A stretch of 14,854 nucleotides of DNA. Source: SZUA-592 sp041556555 (GTDB taxonomy: Bacteria; Pseudomonadota; Gammaproteobacteria; Eutrophobiales; Eutrophobiaceae). How positions within the stretch are numbered: the first letter of the stretch is position 1; every line of letters begins with the position of its first letter. Location: assembly GCA_041556555.1 (NCBI GenBank), contig JBFFIE010000044.1, positions 1 through 14,854 of the forward strand, read 5' to 3'. Below are positions 6,595 through 14,291 of the stretch, piece after piece. The translations under genes were made by a program, and so were the position numbers. The notes under the pieces are model-generated. The model saw only the letters and a program-made list of their open reading frames with translations, was not told where the DNA came from and made no database searches.

Positions 6595-7377
6595 ATGAGC
6601 AACAAGTGTATTATCCATGTTGCACTGATCGGCATTCCGGAGATCGAGGAAAAGCGCTTACATGCAGCCTTTGAGCATTCGAAGACCCGTAATATTACCT
6701 ACAAGAAAGTTGCCCTCGACAACGACCCTGAAATTTTGATGGTCAACGCAGATGAGCCCCCATCTTTAATCAAGTGGCAATCCTTTCGCAACAAGTTACA
6801 GGGCACAGAACCCTATTCAGTTATGGTCTCCAAAGACCGTGAATTCAATACCCGTCATTACCAGGTCAGGCGACCTCTGATCGCATCCAGGGCAATCAGT
6901 ATCCTGGATCAGGTCGCAAGTAATGTGCTGAAAATTGCAGAAGAACTGGTCATTACTTCGGATATCAACCAGGGTAAAAAAGTCGTCTCAGAGAATGCGA
7001 AAGAATATTCGGCACTGGTTGTTGATGACAGTTTGCCAGTGCGCATTCAGATGGACCAGGCATTAAAACCGTTTGCTTCCCGTGTTGACTTTGCCGAGAC
7101 CGGCGAAGATGCCTTTAACCTGATTAACCAGAATGATTATGACATCATATTCCTTGATGTCGTGTTGCCCGGAATGGATGGTTATGAAATCTGTAAGACT
7201 ATAAAAGATGGCAAGGCCAGGGAGATTCCCGTCATTATGCTGACAGGCAATTCCTCCTCTGCCGACAAGATAAAGGGTAAACTCGCGGGTTGTGATACTT
7301 ACCTGATTAAACCGGTCAGTAGTATGGTATTTCACGAGGTAATGAACCAGTATTTGCCGGCAAAAGCCACCATATAG
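6595..7377 (+). CDS. PilG-like response regulator with N-terminal pseudo-receiver-like domain
   Basis: I chose the ATG at 6595 (260 residues) because AGGA (6584-6587) lies 7 bases upstream. The in-frame ATG at 6562 would overlap the previous gene and lacks such a site. Residues 140-257 form an intact receiver: acidic pair Asp144/Asp145, phosphoacceptor Asp188 in FLDVVLPGMDG, Thr217 and Lys239. Residues 1-120 (IHVALIG..., then VNADEP around 45-50) resemble a degenerate receiver-like domain seen ahead of receivers in some proteobacterial regulators. It has no phosphorylatable Asp in the right context. Pseudomonas PilG is a lone receiver of about 135 residues, so this is an extended version. With PilH next door, the likely role is the output that drives pilus extension or another ChpA-dependent response. 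Operon position equals that of pilG. Confidence 0.9.
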   Translation: MSNKCIIHVALIGIPEIEEKRLHAAFEHSKTRNITYKKVALDNDPEILMVNADEPPSLIKWQSFRNKLQGTEPYSVMVSKDREFNTRHYQVRRPLIASRAISILDQVASNVLKIAEELVITSDINQGKKVVSENAKEYSALVVDDSLPVRIQMDQALKPFASRVDFAETGEDAFNLINQNDYDIIFLDVVLPGMDGYEICKTIKDGKAREIPVIMLTGNSSSADKIKGKLAGCDTYLIKPVSSMVFHEVMNQYLPAKATI

Positions 7378-7423
7378 GGATTTTTAAACATAATCAGTAA
7401 TATCAGTTCGTACGGAGTATTTA

Positions 7424-7789
7424 ATGGCCATTAATAAAGTTTTAATCGTGGATGATTCAGCAGCAGATCGCACCAATCTTGAAAACATCGTGAAACAGGC
7501 CGGTTGCACTGTGGTCACCGCCATTAGTGGCAAGGAGGCCATTGATATTGCCAGAAATGAAAAACCTGACATCATTTTCATGGATATCGTGATGGATGAG
7601 ATGGATGGCTATGAGGCCGCACGGACAATTACAAACGACAGTGAGCTGAAAGCGATTCCCCTGATATTTGTAAGCAGCAAGAAACAAAAAGCCGACAGGG
7701 TGTGGGCAAAAATGCAGGGCGCCAAGGAACTGATCTCCAAACCTTACACGCCGGAACAGATATTAAGTCAGTTGAAGCAATACGGTTAA
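7424..7789 (+). CDS. pilH: PilH-like single-domain response regulator
   Basis: The protein has 121 residues; GGAG (near 7414) precedes the ATG by 6 bases. It is a stand-alone CheY-type receiver: Asp10/Asp11 acidic pair, Asp54 phosphoacceptor, Ser84/Ser85 at the Thr/Ser switch position, and Lys106 in SKP. The segment ADRVWAKMQGAKELISKP (90-107) matches the PilH subgroup, which has a conserved V-W-x-K-x-Q-G-A. PilH in the Pil-Chp system acts on pilus retraction and/or drains phosphate from ChpA. Position after a PilG-like gene and before a PilI-like gene supports the call. Confidence 0.85.
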   Translation: MAINKVLIVDDSAADRTNLENIVKQAGCTVVTAISGKEAIDIARNEKPDIIFMDIVMDEMDGYEAARTITNDSELKAIPLIFVSSKKQKADRVWAKMQGAKELISKPYTPEQILSQLKQYG

Positions 7790-7805
7790 TCCAGAGAATT
7801 GCGAT

Positions 7806-8411
7806 ATGGCAGACAAGATACACACGATTACGACTCGCAACTGGTTAAACCTGAATCCTGAAATTGAGCACTTCGATCCATTTGAGGGATTGGCCAGCGG
7901 GCTGGAGAGTGATGAAGAGTTACGTCACGTCCGTTACGGATTCAGAGTTGCAGGGCAAAATATCCTGATTGATAAGGCTGTTATTTGCGAAATCCTTCCC
8001 AACCCCTATATCTACCCGTTACCGAATCTTCCCGGATGGGTTCAGGGCATGTTAAACGTACGAGGTAACCTCATTCCCGTCATAAATCTTGGGCAATTAT
8101 TGCTTCAGGGTGAAGAAGAGTATGTTACGGCCAAAAAACCACTCCTTGTCATTGACCGTGGAGACAATGCCATGGCGATCTTCCTGGACCATTTGCCGGT
8201 ATCACTGGATTTTGATGAGTCCAACGTTGAAGAAAGCCCGGTTGATGAAAAAGCCTCACACTTAATCAGGGAACATACCCGGGTTGCGTACCAGATCGAG
8301 GGTTATACATGGCACGAGATCGATCACAAGGCACTGTTTAATATGATAACCCGGGGATTCAATGGTTCTGTCGATGATGAAGAAATGACTGAAGAGGAAA
8401 CCTTCACTTAA
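7806..8411 (+). CDS. pilI: PilI-like CheW coupling protein
   Basis: The protein has 201 residues and starts 16 bases after the PilH stop, with only a weak ribosome site (AGAGA near 7793). A CheW fold covers about 41-185. The signature GMLNVRGNLIPVINL (81-95) is the conserved CheW strand that binds receptor and kinase. The 40-residue N-terminal extension and the acidic C-terminal tail (about 186-199) lie outside the fold. Role: links the PilJ-like receptor to the ChpA-like kinase. Family assignment is firm; the pilI label comes from gene order. Confidence 0.88.
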   Translation: MADKIHTITTRNWLNLNPEIEHFDPFEGLASGLESDEELRHVRYGFRVAGQNILIDKAVICEILPNPYIYPLPNLPGWVQGMLNVRGNLIPVINLGQLLLQGEEEYVTAKKPLLVIDRGDNAMAIFLDHLPVSLDFDESNVEESPVDEKASHLIREHTRVAYQIEGYTWHEIDHKALFNMITRGFNGSVDDEEMTEEETFT

Positions 8412-8440
8412 TTTACTGAATAACCAAGCGAGCAGCGATT

Positions 8441-9844
8441 ATGGCAACGAAAAACACTACAAGTAAGAAAATATTCAAGGCGACTGCACTGAGCTGTACC
8501 ATTATCGTTTTGCTCTTTGCAGGGCTGGCCTTGTATCTAAACCAGGTTGCCGGAGGTGAAGTATTAGCAAATATGCTGGTCCCGGGACTCATCGGCGTCA
8601 TCATTGCCGTGGGTCTGGTCCTGTATATTAGCAAACGTCTGGTGCAGTCTATTGATACACCCATCACCCGTCTTAAAACCCAGTTAAAAAAGATCCGGGA
8701 CGGTGATCTGGAGGCCCGTATCGGCCTCAAAACCGGCGATGATTTCCAGGAAATCGGCCAATCGATTGATAATGTCATCGGTAACCGTTTTGCCAGCCTG
8801 ATTAACGTCGAAGATGAGAACGAAACTCTCAACGATTCTATCGTGACCCTGCTGGAAACTGTAGCGCAACTTGCCCAGAAAAACCTCACCATCCGTGCCA
8901 AGGTGAGTGAGGATATGACTGGCCCTATCGCTGATGCACTTAACATGATGGCCACCGAGACCGCCAAGGTCCTGAACCGGGTAATGGCCATCTCGGAAGA
9001 AGTTGCGGAAACCTCAAACCTGGTTAAGACCCAGGCTGATAACGTGTTGCTGCTTGCTGATGAGGAACGTCAGGAGGTGGAAAATGCTGCCGTCGAACTG
9101 AAGACTGCATCCGAAACCATGGCCAATATTGCCAAGCTGGCGGTGGAATCCAATACCGCCGCAGAAGAGGCGATCCGCACGACACTGAATGCAATGAGCA
9201 CTGTGACTGATACAGTTGAAAGTATCAACAAGATACGCGACAGCATCCGCGAAACTGAAAAACGTATAAAACGGCTGGGTGAACGCTCACAGGAAATCAG
9301 TACAGCTGTGAACCTGATTAACAACATTTCGGAAAGAACACATATCCTTGCACTGAACGCCAGTATGCATGCTGCTTCGGCGGGTGAAGCCGGTCGTGGT
9401 TTTGCTGTCGTGGCCGACGAAGTGCAACGACTGGCCGAAAACGCACGCGAGGCGACCACACAGATTGGAACACTGGTCAGTAATATCCAGGCGGAAACAG
9501 CCAGCACAGTAACAACAATGAATGAACTTATCAGCCAGGTGGTGGGTGGAAGCCAATTGGCACAGCAAGCCGGTAAGGAGATGGAAGCAACCCAGTCTAC
9601 GACAGCTAACCTGGTAAGCATGGTTCAGGAAATTTCCAAGGGCGCATCCACTCAGGCAAAGACCAGCCATCAACTGCGGTTACGTGCTGACAACATCCGT
9701 GAGAGTGTTCGCAAAACCGGAAGCCATCTCAGAGAACAAACCACACATACCGATGAGCTGGTGGAACAGGCCATGGCACTGGTAGCATCTGTCGGCGTAT
9801 TTAAACTTGAGGAAGGTGAATCTGAAATAGACGTTACACTATAA
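8441..9844 (+). CDS. pilJ: PilJ-like chemoreceptor lacking a periplasmic sensor domain
   Basis: The protein has 467 residues, against about 680 for Pseudomonas PilJ. Two membrane segments (about 13-33 and 44-63) are separated by only about ten residues, so there is no room for the periplasmic PilJ sensor domains. A HAMP domain (64-117) follows, then a second HAMP-like unit (about 141-174). Next comes a long coiled coil with the conserved hairpin tip around 293-330 (ISERTHILALNA, then AGEAGRGFAVVADEVQRLAENAREAT). This tip is the site of CheW and CheA contact. No cheR- or cheB-like gene is seen in the window, so adaptation is either absent or encoded elsewhere. The ribosome site is weak. It is 29 bases after pilI and likely in the same transcript. 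Confidence 0.9.
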   Translation: MATKNTTSKKIFKATALSCTIIVLLFAGLALYLNQVAGGEVLANMLVPGLIGVIIAVGLVLYISKRLVQSIDTPITRLKTQLKKIRDGDLEARIGLKTGDDFQEIGQSIDNVIGNRFASLINVEDENETLNDSIVTLLETVAQLAQKNLTIRAKVSEDMTGPIADALNMMATETAKVLNRVMAISEEVAETSNLVKTQADNVLLLADEERQEVENAAVELKTASETMANIAKLAVESNTAAEEAIRTTLNAMSTVTDTVESINKIRDSIRETEKRIKRLGERSQEISTAVNLINNISERTHILALNASMHAASAGEAGRGFAVVADEVQRLAENAREATTQIGTLVSNIQAETASTVTTMNELISQVVGGSQLAQQAGKEMEATQSTTANLVSMVQEISKGASTQAKTSHQLRLRADNIRESVRKTGSHLREQTTHTDELVEQAMALVASVGVFKLEEGESEIDVTL

Positions 9845-9898
9845 ATGACCAGCCTCGCTTCAGAAGTCACACTGATGCATATCAAACGAACTGATTAA
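9845..9898 (+). other. 17-codon mini-ORF between receptor and kinase genes
   Basis: An ATG directly abuts the receptor stop codon (TAA at 9842-9844) and opens a 17-residue frame that ends at 9898, 12 bases before the GTG of the kinase gene. The peptide resembles nothing I know. It could serve translational coupling into a gene with a GTG start and no clear ribosome site, or it could be chance. Confidence 0.25.
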
Positions 9899-9902
9899 TC
9901 AG
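9891..9902. promoter_or_regulatory. Perfect 12-base palindrome just upstream of the kinase start
   Basis: CTGATTAATCAG is its own reverse complement and ends 8 bases before the GTG at 9911, over the place where a ribosome site should be. It could be a protein-binding site or affect translation start. Being short, it may be chance. Confidence 0.3.
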
Positions 9903-9910
9903 ATAATCCA

Positions 9911-12900
9911 GTGAACCAGGAAAACACTTCCAAACTACAGGACCACATATCAGCACTGGAAGAACAGCTTCCCGCCATCGGATCCGCGGACAAAGAAAAA
10001 ATACTGGCGTTCATCAATCGCCTGGAAGCGGCCGCAGAATCAGCCGGTGAAACAGAACTTGATGGCCTGACAGACATCTTCCTGTTATTGCATCAGAATA
10101 TCCAGGACCAGCTGAGCGATAACATTAAAATAACGGATCAACAGCTGGGTATCCTTACCAGTGGCCTGAAGGCCATCAGGGAATACTTGCAGGAACCAAA
10201 CAACCCTGTGGTCATTGATGAATTACTTTCCACGGTTAAAAACAGTGTCTGGCAATTCCCTCTCAGTGAAATCGATTCAGCATTGCTTGAGAATATGTTG
10301 TCTTCCAATATTCCCGGGGAAATTACCCCTGATCTTGAAACAAAACCATCCGCTGAAGGCTTTTCAGGAGACGTAATTTCCATCCTGAAACAGATCAATC
10401 AGTTCCTGTTTGATGAAGAGGAACCAGATATCCAGTTAATTAATATCTCAGAGACACTGGAGCAGCTATCAGAAGAACTGGATCAGGGCGAACAGTCCAA
10501 GTACCAGGATATTGTCCTGTATATGAATAAGAACTTTACCAGACTCAAGAGCGGTAAAGGTGAGTTCGGAGATACACAGAAACTCCTGCTGACGTCGTGG
10601 GTAAACCTATTATCCAGGCTACTGGAACATCCTGACGATGACATGGCTGCGGTGGCGATCATTAATAACCTGCACAACAGTCAATGGCTGGCACCCATAT
10701 CAGATTCTGAACAACAAGCTGTTGCCGACATGCTGGGCGTAAGCCTGTCCGAAGAGAATGATGAAGGGGTAGAAACTGAAATTGGGAGTCCGGCAAAATT
10801 CCGGGAGGCAGCCGTTATCCCTGAAACGGAGAGCCCGTCGGCAGAGAGTGATAATGTTCAAGTCTTGCCTGCTGCAACGACACTTTCAACAAATGAAAGG
10901 CTCTTGCAGGATATTGAAAACGCCTGCAGCGAATCCGACCCGGATCTGACGGCGATAGCTGATTGGGTTGAGCAACTCGGAAATGCTGCCGGCGAGAATG
11001 ATTTGGTGGGCTTCCAGGATATTTGTCTTATTCTTCAGGAAAACCTGCTGGATGCAGTAAACGATAAGAGGGTTTTATCCTCCCAACAGAAAGAGAAGCT
11101 GGCACAGTGGCCAGACCTAGCCAGGAATTATTTGAATCATTCAGAAAACAGGGAACATGCTAATACCCTGATCAGGTTTCTCCAGGACACGGCCTGGATA
11201 AACCCCTTACAGAATGACAATGCCACATTGCTGGCTGAAATGTTCGGAATCCAGTCGCAAGACACTGCAAACAAACACATATCCGAAACAGCGGACAAAC
11301 CATCAATACAGGAAGGCATCGCCGATATATCAGCACAACCTCATTCGGTCAGTCATGAACTGATTGAAATGCTAATCGCCGAAATGCATTCCATCAGGGA
11401 AAATTTCCAGGATGTTGCTGATAAGCTCTCTTCTGCAGAAACAGAAGAAGACATAAAACGCGATCTGCTCGCGCAATGCATTATCAAACTTGATCGTTTT
11501 GGCAGCGCTTGCCAGGCTGCTGAACTCGCCGGTCTTTACCAGGCTAGCTCGGTATTAATTGAAAACCTCAAATTACAGAGCTTCCATAACTCATTTACAG
11601 AAGAACAGGCGAACTTGTTGTCCAGCTGGCCTGGAATTGTATCTTCGTATCTGAATAATCTTGGCCAGGGAAATGCAGCAAATGATATTATAGAAATCCT
11701 GACTTCAGGATACTGGCCCAAGCCGCTGATCACTGATGTTGTGCCTGCGTTATCAGACCTTCTGTCTGCACCCTACCCTGTTGAACAGGATGAGTCGAGA
11801 GAACAAAGACAAACAACAGCAATCGCGGAAGATGTTTCAATTGTTATACCGGAGGACATCAACCAGGAACTGCTGGACGGTTTGCTACAGGAACTGCCAA
11901 CCCAGACCGAAAGTTTCTCTGCTGCCATCCAGACCCTGGTTGATGGCAGTGGCACTACCAGTGACATGGAAAAGGCCCAGCGGGTAGCGCACACGGTAAA
12001 GGGCGCAGCCAATACAGTTGGCATTAAGGGTATTGCCAACCTGACACACCAGGTTGAGGATATTCTCCTCCTTCTGAACAAACATAACCGCCTGCCATCG
12101 AGAAGACTTTCGTCAACCTTGATGAATGCTGCAGATTGCCTGGAGGAAATGAGTGAGGCACTGCTTGAACGGGGCACATCACCAGATAATGCCCAACAGG
12201 TATTACAGGAAGTGCTGGACTGGATAAACCGCCTTGAAAAAGAGGGAGTGGATATCCTGGAGACTGATCTCAATTTAACAACAACAGCCTCAACACCTCA
12301 AACAAAGACTGATGAAGCAATAAAGGCAGGTGAAAAGGAAGAAACAGCAATACAGACATTACGTGTTCCCGCTGATCTGATCGACGACATGATCCGTATT
12401 CTGGGTGAAACAATCATTGTCACAACGCAATTACAGGAAAACGTGCAACGTTCGAATAATGAATCCATATCCCAGTTTAATCACTTCAGTCTCATGCAGG
12501 GGTTGATTAGCGAACTTGATAGACAGGTTGAATTACGCGGCGTGGCGACGAGGCAACAACAAAAGGTCGTGAACCAAAGCGAAACAGTAAATGAGATCTT
12601 CGATCCCCTTGAACTCGAACAATATAACGAATTACATACCATCACTAATCGCCTGACAGAAGCCGCAGTCGATTCCTTCGAAATCAACAGGAATATCGAT
12701 AATGATTTGCATGAACTGGATGAATTATTGTTTGATCAGGCACGCTTGCATCGTGAAATCCAGGAACTGGTAATGAAAACCCGCATGGTGCCGATCAGTT
12801 CAATCACCCCCCGTTTGCAGCGAAGTGTCAGACAGACATGCCGCACTACGGGGAAAGCCGCCAATCTGTACCTGTATGGCAGTGATACACTGGTCGATAG

Positions 12901-14170
12901 TGACGTGTTATCCAACCTCCTGGATCCGCTGATGCATATGCTGAGAAATGCTATCGATCACGGCATTGAGGATCGGGAAACACGAATCCGGTTAGGCAAG
13001 GAACCGGAAGGAAAAATCGAGCTTACGTTTTCTCGCGAAGGCACCCAGATCATTGTTAAATGTCAGGATGATGGAGCCGGACTGAACCGTGAAGCAATTC
13101 GTTTGAAAGCAGTTGAAAAGGGAATCATCGATCCCAGTGAGGTATTAACCGATGACGACCTCTACCGGATGATTTTATTACCTGGCTTCTCCACCAGCAA
13201 ACAGACAACCCAGGTCTCAGGCCGTGGCATCGGCATGGATGTGGTGCATTCGCATATCCAGGCCATGAAAGGCAGCATTAATATATCATCTGTCCCAGAT
13301 AATGGCTGCCTGTTTGAATTACGCCTGCCGGTAACACTGATTTCCTCCCATTCACTGTTGGTCCGCCAACGCGATCAGGTCCTGGCCGTGTCCAATCGCG
13401 GTGTGGTCCAGATTCTGCACCCCAGTGACAGCCAGATAATTAATGATGATGAAGAAATGCGGGTTCTGGTCGGTGGTAACGAATATGATGCCGTCAACCT
13501 TGAAGACCTGATTAACATGCCCGGGGACCGGCGTGAACGGCCCAGGGAAACCCGGCCCGCCCTGTTAATACAGGAAGAAAACATAAACAAAATCGTTTTC
13601 CTGCAGGAAATTATGGACGTGCGTGAACTGGTGATTAAGCCGATGGGTGCCTACATGAGAGGCATAAAGGGCATCCCGGGGGCAACCATTCTTGGTGACG
13701 GTAGTGTCGTACCGGTCCTGGACATCCCGGAACTGTTGCGTGATTCCGGCAAACAAATCAGCAAGCAAATACTGACTATGACCGCCAGTAAATTACCGAA
13801 ATCCCTGCCTACCGCGCTGGTCGTTGACGACTCTCTCAGCGCCCGACGTGCCCTGGCCCAGGTGATCAAGGATGCAGGATATGATGTCAGGACTGCCAAG
13901 GACGGACTGGAAGCCGTGGAAATTATCAATAAGAAAAAACCCGACATCCTCCTTGTGGATCTGGAAATGCCGCGAATGAATGGCATTGAGCTGTCAACCC
14001 ATGTCCGCACCCATGATGAACTATCCAGTATACCTATCATCATGGTCACTTCACGTTCGACTGAAAAACACAAGGAACAGGCCCGCTCAGCCGGGGTTAA
14101 TATTTACCTTACCAAACCGTTCTCGGACGATATCCTGCTGGACCATGTCCGTAAACTTCTTGATAACTGA
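9911..14170 (+). CDS. chpA: ChpA-like hybrid CheA histidine kinase with one Hpt and a C-terminal receiver
   Basis: The protein has 1419 residues. An in-frame TAA at 9896 leaves the GTG at 9911 as the first possible start; no ATG follows for a long way. Four related helical modules (about 8-130, 153-276, 329-447, 479-620) each end in W-x-x-P-[LI] (W114, W259, W429, W602) and lack the Hpt histidine motif. One real Hpt domain (about 648-760) has His694 in HTVKG. After the dimerisation helices comes the kinase domain: N-box Asn1013 (RNAIDHG), DDGAGL (1053-1058) and GRGIGMD (1104-1110), all intact. A CheW-like domain follows, then a receiver with Asp1306/Asp1307, phosphoacceptor Asp1350, Thr1380 and Lys1402. 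Pseudomonas ChpA is larger, with many Hpt/Xpt domains; here only one can be phosphorylated. It should phosphorylate the PilG- and PilH-like proteins in response to the PilJ-like receptor. Confidence 0.92.
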   Translation: MNQENTSKLQDHISALEEQLPAIGSADKEKILAFINRLEAAAESAGETELDGLTDIFLLLHQNIQDQLSDNIKITDQQLGILTSGLKAIREYLQEPNNPVVIDELLSTVKNSVWQFPLSEIDSALLENMLSSNIPGEITPDLETKPSAEGFSGDVISILKQINQFLFDEEEPDIQLINISETLEQLSEELDQGEQSKYQDIVLYMNKNFTRLKSGKGEFGDTQKLLLTSWVNLLSRLLEHPDDDMAAVAIINNLHNSQWLAPISDSEQQAVADMLGVSLSEENDEGVETEIGSPAKFREAAVIPETESPSAESDNVQVLPAATTLSTNERLLQDIENACSESDPDLTAIADWVEQLGNAAGENDLVGFQDICLILQENLLDAVNDKRVLSSQQKEKLAQWPDLARNYLNHSENREHANTLIRFLQDTAWINPLQNDNATLLAEMFGIQSQDTANKHISETADKPSIQEGIADISAQPHSVSHELIEMLIAEMHSIRENFQDVADKLSSAETEEDIKRDLLAQCIIKLDRFGSACQAAELAGLYQASSVLIENLKLQSFHNSFTEEQANLLSSWPGIVSSYLNNLGQGNAANDIIEILTSGYWPKPLITDVVPALSDLLSAPYPVEQDESREQRQTTAIAEDVSIVIPEDINQELLDGLLQELPTQTESFSAAIQTLVDGSGTTSDMEKAQRVAHTVKGAANTVGIKGIANLTHQVEDILLLLNKHNRLPSRRLSSTLMNAADCLEEMSEALLERGTSPDNAQQVLQEVLDWINRLEKEGVDILETDLNLTTTASTPQTKTDEAIKAGEKEETAIQTLRVPADLIDDMIRILGETIIVTTQLQENVQRSNNESISQFNHFSLMQGLISELDRQVELRGVATRQQQKVVNQSETVNEIFDPLELEQYNELHTITNRLTEAAVDSFEINRNIDNDLHELDELLFDQARLHREIQELVMKTRMVPISSITPRLQRSVRQTCRTTGKAANLYLYGSDTLVDSDVLSNLLDPLMHMLRNAIDHGIEDRETRIRLGKEPEGKIELTFSREGTQIIVKCQDDGAGLNREAIRLKAVEKGIIDPSEVLTDDDLYRMILLPGFSTSKQTTQVSGRGIGMDVVHSHIQAMKGSINISSVPDNGCLFELRLPVTLISSHSLLVRQRDQVLAVSNRGVVQILHPSDSQIINDDEEMRVLVGGNEYDAVNLEDLINMPGDRRERPRETRPALLIQEENINKIVFLQEIMDVRELVIKPMGAYMRGIKGIPGATILGDGSVVPVLDIPELLRDSGKQISKQILTMTASKLPKSLPTALVVDDSLSARRALAQVIKDAGYDVRTAKDGLEAVEIINKKKPDILLVDLEMPRMNGIELSTHVRTHDELSSIPIIMVTSRSTEKHKEQARSAGVNIYLTKPFSDDILLDHVRKLLDN

Positions 14171-14291
14171 TCGCAGGCCCGCCTACCTATATTCATGAAT
14201 GTCTACCAGGAGTGAAATGGTCTGGTATTATGTCATGCGAGGTTAAGTCCTCTGGTATTACCGCAGTACACTATCAATTCAGACAGAGAAC
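14171..14291. other. Short intergenic region with a direct repeat and a palindrome
   Basis: The sequence TCTGGTATTA occurs at 14221-14230 and 14251-14260, exactly 30 bases apart, which is close to three helical turns. ATTCATGAAT (14191-14200) is a 10-base palindrome. I find no good promoter pair and no terminator hairpin with a T-run. Read-through from the kinase gene into the next gene is plausible. Confidence 0.4.

Noticed and set aside
9070..9621. Open frame of 183 codons on the minus strand
   Set aside because: It is an antisense shadow of the chemoreceptor coiled coil; its Ser/Ala/Val-rich translation is typical of the complement of helical coding sequence.
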